From the NCBI GenBank assembly GCA_020696345.1, contig JAEHCK010000024.1:1-44986 (forward strand): 44,986 nucleotides of DNA, written 5' to 3'. This DNA is from Thermoplasmata archaeon. Its GTDB lineage: Archaea; Thermoplasmatota; Penumbrarchaeia; JAEHCK01. The notes beneath the pieces were generated by a model. The model searched no databases and was not told the DNA's origin. It saw nothing but the letters and a program-made list of their open reading frames with translations. This document shows, piece after piece, positions 24,773 through 32,668 of the stretch (position 1 is its first letter; the number at the start of each line of letters is the position of its first letter). The position numbers were made by a program, and so were the translations under genes.

Positions 24773-25482
24773 GATCTAACGCCTCGTGAGATCATCTTCT
24801 CCACATATTTGCTTCCGGCTTTTATCATAGCATCAATTTTCTCTTTCGGGTATGGCTTGACGGTCCTCAGTTCCTCCGAAAATGTATGTTCCGATACAAA
24901 TTGCTGTAGCACATATTTTTTTGCACCTTCGATGCTCTTGGCAATGTCTATTATATCATTCTCAGTAAGTAATGTTGGCACCACTGTAGTGCGAAACTCA
25001 TAATCTACACCTGAGTTCATTATAAGCTCTATCGTCTTTTTAATGTTCCCGAGATTCACTTTAGCGCCAGCTAATTTGTTGTACGCCTTTTGCTCCAAAG
25101 GCGCTTTAATATCCATTGCAATATAATCGATCAGCTCTTGATCGAATACCTTTTCGATCATTTTTGGAACGCTGCCGTTCGTATCTAATTTTACCATTAT
25201 ACCCAGATCTTTGATCTTTTTTGAATATTCTATTAGATCAGAATACAGTGCCGGCTCACCGCCTGTTAAACAAATGCCATCTATAAAATCGCGGTTCTCT
25301 GTTAAGAATGCTTTGATCTCATCGAATGGTTTGGTATCAAACTCTTCCGGGTGTATTACTAGCCCCCAGTTATGACAAAATGGACACCTGAAATTACAAT
25401 GAGGTACATATAGCGTTGATACTATTTTACCATCCCAATCTAGAAAAGATGACTCTATCATTCCTTTTATTATTATCTTCAT
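24769..25482 (-). CDS. Radical SAM activating-type protein (NrdG/PflA-like)
   Basis: A 237-residue anaerobic activase-like radical SAM protein: the cluster motif is CNFRCPFCHN, followed by GICLTGGEPALYSDL, LDTNGSVPKMIEK and IAMDIKAPL. This fits the NrdG2-type family annotated as anaerobic ribonucleotide reductase activating protein, but no nrdD is nearby, so the client could be another glycyl radical enzyme or an unrelated target. The coupling with a second radical SAM gene is notable. Confidence 0.88.
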   Translation of the reverse strand: MKIIIKGMIESSFLDWDGKIVSTLYVPHCNFRCPFCHNWGLVIHPEEFDTKPFDEIKAFLTENRDFIDGICLTGGEPALYSDLIEYSKKIKDLGIMVKLDTNGSVPKMIEKVFDQELIDYIAMDIKAPLEQKAYNKLAGAKVNLGNIKKTIELIMNSGVDYEFRTTVVPTLLTENDIIDIAKSIEGAKKYVLQQFVSEHTFSEELRTVKPYPKEKIDAMIKAGSKYVEKMISRGVRS

Positions 25483-25504
25483 TCATATTACGCTCCATTA
25501 ACAT

Positions 25505-26284
25505 TCAAAGCATCAATAAACTCAATGCCATAATAAACATGCCCAAAACTATTCCTATGATAACAGTATGATTGTGACCATACCGATGTGCCATTGGCAG
25601 CAGCTCATCTAAGGAAATATATACCATGATCCCTGCGACAAATGCCATAAGCGATGCAAGCAGCCCCACTGATAAAAATGGTAATAATATTAAGAAACCT
25701 ATTATTGCCCCTATTGGCTCAGCGATACCCGATAAAAAGGAATAGATGAACGCTTTATTTTTGTCACCTGTAGCATAAAATATAGGGACTGATACGGAGA
25801 TGCCCTCAGGGATATTATGAATAGCGATCGCTAGGGCGATCATCGCACCTAGTTTAATATCAACAAGCGCCGTGCCAAATGTGGCTAAACCTTCAGGAAA
25901 GTTATGAATACCTATGGCTAATGCCGTGAAAAGACCCGTTCTCAAAAGGACCGCATCTTTTTTGATACCCACTTTGTTAGAAGGCGCTTTGAAGTGATGC
26001 GGGTTCTTTGCTTCGGGTATTAACATATCAATGATACCGATAAAAATTATACCAATAAAAAATGCGGTAACGGCAAGTACCTCTCCAACATTTTCTAATG
26101 CGTTAGGCAGAAGCTCGACAAATGAAACATAGATCATCACGCCCGCTGAAAAGCCCAACGAGAATGATAGATAGATCATCTTCGGTTTCTTGATAAAATA
26201 TGCAATAGCGCTTCCTATCCCAGTGGCAAGACCCGCTAGACATGTTAGGACTAAAGCCATTCCGATGCTACCGGTTATATCCAT
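25505..26284 (-). CDS. zupT: ZIP-family metal transporter
   Basis: A 259-residue ZIP protein with about eight membrane spans and the family metal-site motifs [10 protein letters not shown] and [12 protein letters not shown] in spans 4 and 5, plus VELLPNAL and [19 protein letters not shown] proteins import Zn2+, Fe2+ or Mn2+. The ATG at 26284 is preferred to one four codons upstream because GAGGT is correctly placed before it. It is 30 bases after the putative exporter gene. Confidence 0.92.
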   Translation of the reverse strand: MDITGSIGMALVLTCLAGLATGIGSAIAYFIKKPKMIYLSFSLGFSAGVMIYVSFVELLPNALENVGEVLAVTAFFIGIIFIGIIDMLIPEAKNPHHFKAPSNKVGIKKDAVLLRTGLFTALAIGIHNFPEGLATFGTALVDIKLGAMIALAIAIHNIPEGISVSVPIFYATGDKNKAFIYSFLSGIAEPIGAIIGFLILLPFLSVGLLASLMAFVAGIMVYISLDELLPMAHRYGHNHTVIIGIVLGMFIMALSLLML

Positions 26285-26314
26285 ATCATACCTCATGAAA
26301 AAATGAAAACATAT

Positions 26315-27340
26315 TTACCATCCGATCAGTAATAAAGGCAAACCTATTGCAAGAGCAAATGCTAAATTAAAGGCCTTGACCAAAAGTGCATCTTTTATCG
26401 AATAAGAGAACAACGGCAGCATACCATGACCGTCTTGGGATATAGAACTGGTCAACAAAATCGAGAACGGCACGATCCCACTTGCAAACATCATTACAAA
26501 GATTATATGTGGTCCGGACTCGGGAATTAACCCGGCAAGCGCACAGATCAGAAATATCCAAATCATATTTGCTTTAACAAATGCCCCAATATCCCAATAA
26601 TTTAGCCCAATAGTTATTATTAATAATGCGAAAAATGTCCAGAGGAACACACGCCATAAATGTTTTTTAATAATATGTACCCAGATATGTTCCTCAAGGT
26701 AATGGTCCGGAACCGTAAGTATGATAAATGTCGAGATACTTAACAATAAAAGCATTGTTACCCTCATCCAATTCCAAGTCTCAGGTCCTAAGTAGCCCAG
26801 TCCTAAAGACACGATTATTATAATAAGAAAGATCGAAATTCCATACCTAAACGAAGAAAGTGACGGGAACTTTTTTAAAACGGTAGGTTCGAAACAACGA
26901 CAAGTTTTTTCATAATGTAAAACTTGCAGATCACATTTTTCACATGGAATTATTCCGATCCGAGATGCAATTTTATCAGAGACCCAGGCGCCAAAGATAC
27001 CTAATACAAATAGGATACCAAAAAGTATTAACGCTTCTCTAGGAAAGAGTGCTAGCATCACGAACGCCTCGTCACCTGAAGTTGCGATCATTCCGCCAAC
27101 TATTGCACCGAAAGTCAAAAGCCCATGAACGTAAAACGAGACATTCATGAACGCTCCCAGACAACCCGGTGTGGAGCCCAGAAACGACGCCGTAACATAT
27201 TGACGACCACGCCCGCCTTTGACTATCTTCTCCATTCTTCCTTTGGTGGAGACGTTTACATAGTCTATGATGAGCATCATCGCAAAGACGAATACTGTTA
27301 TTGTTATTGAATGGCTAATAACATTCTCCAGCTCAAACAT
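26315..27340 (-). CDS. Putative 10-TM heavy-metal/manganese exporter
   Basis: A 341-residue membrane protein of the ArsP_2-like putative 10-TM heavy-metal exporter family (also annotated as putative manganese transporter). It has about ten hydrophobic spans, STPGCLGAFMNVSFYVHG near the N-terminus, a cytoplasmic Cys-rich loop PCEKCDLQVLHYEKTCRCF, and GLIPESGPHIIFVMMFASG with SISQDGHGMLPLFSYS. The ATG at 27340 is chosen; a TTG at 27349 could add three residues. Pairing an importer (ZIP) with an exporter suggests homeostasis of one metal (inference). Confidence 0.82.
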   Translation of the reverse strand: MFELENVISHSITITVFVFAMMLIIDYVNVSTKGRMEKIVKGGRGRQYVTASFLGSTPGCLGAFMNVSFYVHGLLTFGAIVGGMIATSGDEAFVMLALFPREALILFGILFVLGIFGAWVSDKIASRIGIIPCEKCDLQVLHYEKTCRCFEPTVLKKFPSLSSFRYGISIFLIIIIVSLGLGYLGPETWNWMRVTMLLLLSISTFIILTVPDHYLEEHIWVHIIKKHLWRVFLWTFFALLIITIGLNYWDIGAFVKANMIWIFLICALAGLIPESGPHIIFVMMFASGIVPFSILLTSSISQDGHGMLPLFSYSIKDALLVKAFNLAFALAIGLPLLLIGW

Positions 27341-27450
27341 AATATCCAAATCTTCAATATGAAATAAATTTTATTTTAAATTTTCTATTAACCATTTACT
27401 TTTTTTCCTCATCTAATGTTGTTACATAAATTGCGAAATCCGGGCATAAT

Positions 27451-27470
27451 AATTCACATAAATGTGAATT
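27451..27470. promoter_or_regulatory. Candidate operator upstream of the metal exporter operon
   Basis: AATTCACAT-AA-ATGTGAATT has perfect 9-bp arms and a 2-base spacer. It lies about 110 bases upstream of the exporter start codon. The form suits a dimeric regulator; which one is unknown. Confidence 0.45.
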
Positions 27471-27614
27471 TCATATTTGGGTTTTTTTTATTCATTATAA
27501 TCTAATAGCTTGCGCCAATACTTCATTCCACAGCCTCAAATGGATATTCATGATTCTTTTAATCTTATTGACATTTTTCATGTGAGAATATATTAGAACC
27601 CATATCCGTTTTAC

Positions 27615-27630
27615 CCCGCACATGTGCGGG
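27615..27630. repeat. 16-bp perfect palindrome, copy 2
   Basis: CCCGCACATGTGCGGG, identical to the copy at 22722-22737, and like it in a minus-strand intergenic gap downstream of a gene end. Confidence 0.75.
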
Positions 27631-27729
27631 ATCTTATTTGTATCTCTAAATTAAAAAAAAGTTAAGTTTACACCAAATATATTCGGCAAAAAAGGGAATC
27701 TAAATAGTCGCAAATATATTAAAAAAGGT

Positions 27730-29019
27730 TTAAGAGAGCCAATTTACAATTTTTTGTGTAGCTTCTATTACCTTTTCGCATTTAATCGATATAAAGTTTT
27801 CTGGCAGTTTTTGATCCAGTGGTATAGTCTCACTAGCAGCTAGAGCTTTAGCACCATCGAAATTCACATAAGCAAGTCTTGCAGTAAGTTCTTCAGGTGG
27901 ACGTTCAAAGGAAATTCCAGGTAAGATTGCTACGCCAGTTTCCTGAAGTAGTCGGTCGCAGAGCGTAGTACTATCTTTAATTCCACGTTTTGATAATTTA
28001 TCTGCTAAAGGTGAGAAATCAAGATAAAGATAAAATGCCCCGATCGGAGGATGGACTCTTATTCCTGATGAGGATAATATATCTGTACATTTCTGTCCTA
28101 GAGCAGCGAGAATGCGCCTAACATGCCAAAGATATCGTTCAAGATGAATTCCACTGCGAAATGCACTAACAGCAGCAAATTGTATCGGTGCGCTAACTGA
28201 AGTATAGGTCTCACTACCAATAGAAGCAATCGCATCTAGTAGCCAGTCTAAATTAGAAGGAAAAGTAAAAGTGCCTAGTCTCCAACCACCTGCACCACAC
28301 CATTTAGATAGACCTGAGCTGATAATAGTTCCTTCTGGATAGAAGCGTGCTATCGAAACATGTTCACCTTTGTGATGTAGCATACCATAAATCTCATCAG
28401 AAAAAAGTATAATTTCGTATCGTTTAGCCACTTTAGCTATTTCCTTAAGTTCATTAGCCGTATAACTCCCGCCATCTGGGTTCGATGGGTAATTAAGTAC
28501 AAGAATTCGTGGTCTATATATATCATGTTCATTTTCACAGAGCTCTGCAAGACATTTAGAAGTAATATGCCATTTATCCTCAAAGTTCGTAGGAATAAGC
28601 CGAACCTGCCGTCCTATAATCTGTGCTTGGGGCATATATGATACCCAGCATGGAGTTGGAATAATGATTTCTCCATAAAATGCGAGCTGTAATAGGAACA
28701 TTAGTTCTTTAGAACCAGGACCAATAAGAACGTATTCCGATCGTGCATCTATATGATCTTTTCTTCTATGAAACTCAGCTACTGCTTCACGCAATTCAGG
28801 TAATCCCTGGACAGGTAAATAATCTTTTTCAAATGCATGGAGTTTTAGTGCATTAACAACTTGTGTTGGTACAGGGAATGGTGATTGACCAAGTCCCATA
28901 TTATATATTTTTCGTCCTTGTTGTTGAAATTCTTTACACTTTTCGTTAATTGCTAAAGTTGCAGATTGACCTAGTCCACGAATATTAAGATTAAGACTTA
29001 CATGTTTTTGAATTTCCAT
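27730..29019 (-). CDS. Class I/II pyridoxal-phosphate aminotransferase
   Basis: A 429-residue fold-type I aminotransferase, different in sequence from the one at 15168-16349. Signatures are YNMGLGQSPFPVP, YLPVQGLPELREAVAEFH, IGPGSKELMFLLQLAF, LNYPSNPDGGSYT, LFSDEIYGMLHHKG and the lysine segment SSGLSKWCGAGGWRLG (Lys then Trp-Cys rather than the common Phe). The substrate is not evident. AGGAG precedes the ATG. Monocistronic by its neighbours; the close relation is to bacterial-type enzymes, so transfer is possible. Confidence 0.88.
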   Translation of the reverse strand: MEIQKHVSLNLNIRGLGQSATLAINEKCKEFQQQGRKIYNMGLGQSPFPVPTQVVNALKLHAFEKDYLPVQGLPELREAVAEFHRRKDHIDARSEYVLIGPGSKELMFLLQLAFYGEIIIPTPCWVSYMPQAQIIGRQVRLIPTNFEDKWHITSKCLAELCENEHDIYRPRILVLNYPSNPDGGSYTANELKEIAKVAKRYEIILFSDEIYGMLHHKGEHVSIARFYPEGTIISSGLSKWCGAGGWRLGTFTFPSNLDWLLDAIASIGSETYTSVSAPIQFAAVSAFRSGIHLERYLWHVRRILAALGQKCTDILSSSGIRVHPPIGAFYLYLDFSPLADKLSKRGIKDSTTLCDRLLQETGVAILPGISFERPPEELTARLAYVNFDGAKALAASETIPLDQKLPENFISIKCEKVIEATQKIVNWLS

Positions 29020-29319
29020 GATTTAAACTCCTTATTGTAATGGGATTTAAAGGATATTTGATAATAGTAATGACTCAGAAATCTGTGTAATTTGTCCAGA
29101 ACATATTCGGGTAAAAGAATCAAGTCTATCAAAACGATTATCTTATTAAATAAACACAATGGCTTGTTCTCCTTAATTCCACTATATATTAGTAACCCAT
29201 TTATATCATTAATCTCTTTTCATCCCTACCGCAGTAAGCTGCAGAGTATGTATATAAAGTAAAGAATCTAATCCAGATGAATTAATCATAATAATGATAA
29301 ACCTTGGAAGCGACGGGAC
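29020..29319. other. Intergenic region, no gene seen
   Basis: AT-rich DNA between two divergent genes with no convincing frame. A TATA-like TATATAAAG lies near 29251-29260, about 60 bases before the antiporter fragment. A motif GAACATATTCGGGT (29098-29111) resembles AATATGTTCGGGT near 34655 ahead of the CoA-transferase operon. Confidence 0.35.
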
Positions 29320-29523
29320 ATGGTGTCAATTAATTTGATCTTATATGTTGGAATTGCTTTAATTCTAGGTTATTATTTAGGTAAAATAACAAATTGGCTC
29401 AAACTTACTGAGATTGTAGGATATATAATTGCTGGAATCATATTGGGACCAATAATTTATATAATTACTTCAAATATTAACTATTTCTTTTATATCAACA
29501 TATTTTTTCATCAATCCTTTTAA
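29320..29523 (+). pseudogene. Truncated N-terminus of a monovalent cation:proton antiporter
   Basis: The first 46 residues (VGIALILGYYLGKITNWLK, then LTEIVGYIIAGIILGP) match the first two spans of CPA2-type (KefB/NapA-like) antiporters. After about 29455 the frame runs into the 3' end of the opposite-strand gene and ends after 67 residues. The remaining roughly 350 residues are missing. This marks a deletion or insertion boundary at the end of the CoA-metabolism operon. Confidence 0.7.
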
Positions 29524-30510
29524 CATTTCTATTTTTCTAGCATCATTTTTTGTCAATAACGGCACCATATCATCGATTTGTTTTGCTGTTTGGAATGTAT
29601 CTGAGGGAACTAAAAGTAATGGAATATTATGATCATGTACTTTTGATATTATATTTGGTGGTGGCATGATATTATTTGTTAAAACAATACAAGTTGTATT
29701 ACTATCCAATGCACTAATTATGATATCACTACGATCACCACTTGTTATTATGAGTCTATTTTCTTTTTTAAATCGTGGATCTTTAAGAGCTTGATTTGCT
29801 GACATTGCACCCACAAAAATATTCTTCACAACTTTATTTAATTGGTCTTCACCGGCAATTACTTTGGCAAATAATTGATCTGATAAATATTCAACTGAAA
29901 AATGCGTTAGTTCATCTCGAAATGGAATAATTCCAAGTACATTAATACCAATTTTATTAATATCATCCCAAAAAGTATTTTTAAAGTCATTGATATCAGG
30001 TACTTGATTTATAATCACTCCACCAAAGTTAATATCTTTTACATCCACATATTTCTTTAAAAATGATATATCATCGAATATAGCATCCGCAATACCGCGA
30101 ATTACGATAACTAATTTGCCCTTAACATTTTTTGCCAAAGAAATTGGATCTAAATGTATAGAATTGCCATATGCGAGGTTCTTCCCACCTTCAATAAACA
30201 ATAAATCTTTATTCTTACCTATGTGGGATACTCTATCACGAAGATTCTTATTTAGACTAGCTTCATCATACATATATCTAAGTTTAGCATGCTCGAAACC
30301 AAGACTCATGTCCTGTGGTTTCTCTTTTAAATTTAATATATTGGTTAACAATATTGAATCGTAATCCCATAATTGTTTCTTACGATATACCAGTCTATCT
30401 CCAAAGGGTTTCATATACCCAATATTTTTTTCAATAACTTTAGCCAGTCCTAAAATAATGCTAGTTTTTCCAGCGCTTTTTCGGATGGAACCCATAATTA
30501 ATTTTTCCAT
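29470..30510 (-). CDS. P-loop/DRTGG-type protein resembling phosphotransacetylase N-terminal domain
   Basis: A 346-residue protein. Residues 1-210 form a dethiobiotin-synthetase-like P-loop domain: MGSIRKSAGKTSIILGLAKV, MKPFGDRL, LLFIEGGKNL, FGGVIINQVPD and GIIPFRDELTHFSV. Residues 215-320 fit a DRTGG domain (FVGAMSANQAL and RLIITSGDRSDIIISAL). It resembles the regulatory N-terminus of long-type phosphate acetyltransferases but without the catalytic domain. The ATG at 30510 has GGTGAT upstream. It is the last of three genes dealing with acyl-CoA and may sense acetyl-CoA or nucleotide levels (inference). Confidence 0.82.
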   Translation of the reverse strand: MEKLIMGSIRKSAGKTSIILGLAKVIEKNIGYMKPFGDRLVYRKKQLWDYDSILLTNILNLKEKPQDMSLGFEHAKLRYMYDEASLNKNLRDRVSHIGKNKDLLFIEGGKNLAYGNSIHLDPISLAKNVKGKLVIVIRGIADAIFDDISFLKKYVDVKDINFGGVIINQVPDINDFKNTFWDDINKIGINVLGIIPFRDELTHFSVEYLSDQLFAKVIAGEDQLNKVVKNIFVGAMSANQALKDPRFKKENRLIITSGDRSDIIISALDSNTTCIVLTNNIMPPPNIISKVHDHNIPLLLVPSDTFQTAKQIDDMVPLLTKNDARKIEMLKGLMKKYVDIKEIVNI

Positions 30511-30544
30511 TATTATCACCAAACTTTATTCATCGTTTATCATA

Positions 30545-32668
30545 TTATTCTTTTGATAAGAGTATCCTAGCATCCACCGCTTTTACACCTTTATTTTCTT
30601 CATATACAACAAGAGGATTGACCTCAATATCGGAGATGCTATCACATTCCAGAATTACTTTACTTAATCTAATTATTGTGTCAATAATACTATTGATATC
30701 TTTTCTACCTTCACCTCTAACGCCTAATAAAAGTGGATATGATTTTATTTCTTTTATCATAGACATTGCTTCTCTTTTTGTAATGGGAACTGCACGGAAC
30801 GATACATCCTTCATTACTTCTACATATATACCTCCAAGACCGAACATAACGATAGGTCCAAATGATTTATCTCGTCGAGCACCGACGATCGTCTCGGTAC
30901 CCTTTGGAATCATCTCCGCGATTTCAACACCAGTTATTTTTACATCTGGTTTGTATCTCCTACAATTATGCATAATAGCCTGATAAGCATCTAATACTTC
31001 ATTTTCATTCTCAAGATCTAATGCAACACCGCCAGCATCACTCTTATGAATTATATCTTTGGATACAATTTTCATGACTACGGGGTAACCAATTTTATTT
31101 GCATACTTTACAGCTTCATTTATATTTCGCGAAATATAGCTTTGTGGCATTTGCATCTCTGTAGCTTTCATTACAGCAGAAGCTTCATGTGATAAAAGGA
31201 ATTGTCTATTCTCCTTCAGAACATTTTTGACTATATCATTAATTACTTTAATGTCAATATTAACCTCATCGGAATTTTTTTCAATAATTTCCTGGGATTT
31301 CAAGTTATGGTAGTTGAAATACATAGCTCCAAAACATGATACGGCACTATATACATCTGAAAATATTGGTATACCTTGGTGCCTAAGATCAGAAATAGAT
31401 TTTTCAATTCCTATGCCACCAAGAAATGAAAATATCATTGGCTTTGTAGATTTATTTTTTGAATAAATCTTATCAATTAATTTTGGAAACTTTTCAACTT
31501 CAAAACCAGCAGTTTCGCAACCTAAACAGATTATTGAGTGAATATCTCTTTTTTTAATTGCAATATTTAGAGCGTTTTCATAATCTGAAAGTGTTGCTGG
31601 ACCTGTAAGATCTATAGGATTTTTTAAAGAACCAAATTCAGGAACAACATTTGAAAAAGATTTTTTCAAGATATTTATATCATCGTATAAATTCACACCA
31701 TATTTTTCACATGCATCAGCAGCCATGACACCAATGCCTCCGCCATTCGTTATTATTATCGCATTTTCACCTCTTGGTGTGGGTGTATTTGATAAGAATT
31801 TACACCAAATAAGCGCTTCTTCTATACTCTCCGCTCGTAAAACTCCGCACTGTTCCATTATATCAGAAAAAATCTCATCGGCGCCAGCAAGAGAACCTGT
31901 ATGAGATGCTGCTGCCAACGCACCACGCTTTGAACTACCAGATTTAATAACTATTACTGGTTTTTTGACTGTTGTCTTTTTTAAAACACTTACAAGTTTA
32001 TCGCCATGTTTTATTCCTTCAATATACATTAAAATTACTTTTGTTTCTTTATGTAAAATCAAATATTCCAAAAGATCAGCTTCATCAATATCGGATTTGT
32101 TGCCAACTGATATTACTGTTGAGAGGCCAATATTCTCACTCTTTGTTTTACCAAACATGGCAACCCCAATTGCGCCACTCTGGGTAATAAGAGCTACATT
32201 ACCAGATATTACTTCACTGGGTCCAAACGATGCATTAATGGGTGCCATTGAAGAATAAATACCAAAAATATTGGGACCAAGAACTTGCATTCCATGTATA
32301 TGTGCATAGTTTACAATTTTACGTTCTTCTTCAATATTGCCAATTTCTGAAAAACCTGATGTAATTATTATTAGAAATTTCACATTTTTTTCTGCGCAAG
32401 TTTTTACTGCTTCAAAAGTATATTTTGCAGGTATTGCGATGCATGCTAAATCAACATTACCATTTATTTCTCGCATCGATTTATAAATCTTAAAACCAAG
32501 AACTTTTCCTCCCTTTGGATTTATTGGGTACACCTTGCCAGGGTATTTACTACATTTTATATTTTCAACTATTTGATACCCGATTTTATTTTTGGATTGT
32601 GAGGCCCCTATAATAGCAACCGATCGAGGCTTGAACAAATATTTGATATTAGGTTTATTATTCACCAT
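30545..32668 (-). CDS. acd: ADP-forming acetate/acyl-CoA ligase, fused alpha and beta parts
   Basis: A 707-residue NDP-forming acyl-CoA synthetase: acyl-CoA + ADP + Pi to acid + CoA + ATP. Order: CoA-binding Rossmann domain (FKPRSVAIIGASQSKNKIGY), ligase core with the phospho-His loop AASHTGSLAGADEIF, and C-terminal ATP-grasp (EAVKYANKIGYPVVMKIVS then HKSDAGGVALDLEN). The fused single-chain form is common in archaea. It starts within the stop of the CoA-transferase gene (one-base overlap). With that gene it could interconvert acyl-CoA esters and conserve energy as ATP. Confidence 0.92.
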   Translation of the reverse strand: MVNNKPNIKYLFKPRSVAIIGASQSKNKIGYQIVENIKCSKYPGKVYPINPKGGKVLGFKIYKSMREINGNVDLACIAIPAKYTFEAVKTCAEKNVKFLIIITSGFSEIGNIEEERKIVNYAHIHGMQVLGPNIFGIYSSMAPINASFGPSEVISGNVALITQSGAIGVAMFGKTKSENIGLSTVISVGNKSDIDEADLLEYLILHKETKVILMYIEGIKHGDKLVSVLKKTTVKKPVIVIKSGSSKRGALAAASHTGSLAGADEIFSDIMEQCGVLRAESIEEALIWCKFLSNTPTPRGENAIIITNGGGIGVMAADACEKYGVNLYDDINILKKSFSNVVPEFGSLKNPIDLTGPATLSDYENALNIAIKKRDIHSIICLGCETAGFEVEKFPKLIDKIYSKNKSTKPMIFSFLGGIGIEKSISDLRHQGIPIFSDVYSAVSCFGAMYFNYHNLKSQEIIEKNSDEVNIDIKVINDIVKNVLKENRQFLLSHEASAVMKATEMQMPQSYISRNINEAVKYANKIGYPVVMKIVSKDIIHKSDAGGVALDLENENEVLDAYQAIMHNCRRYKPDVKITGVEIAEMIPKGTETIVGARRDKSFGPIVMFGLGGIYVEVMKDVSFRAVPITKREAMSMIKEIKSYPLLLGVRGEGRKDINSIIDTIIRLSKVILECDSISDIEVNPLVVYEENKGVKAVDARILLSKE

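Larger units (their letters stand above)
27341..27729. other. Intergenic region with palindromes
   Basis: No gene seen. It holds a 20-bp palindrome at 27451-27470 and the second copy of the CCCGCACATGTGCGGG palindrome at 27615-27630; the rest is AT-rich. Confidence 0.5.

Noticed and set aside
26367..26561. Same-strand nested frame in the metal exporter gene
   Set aside because: Entirely inside a well-supported gene in another frame, no ribosome site.
29098..29111. Shared motif with 34655 region as operator
   Set aside because: Match is short and partly by chance in AT-rich DNA; noted in the intergenic entry only.
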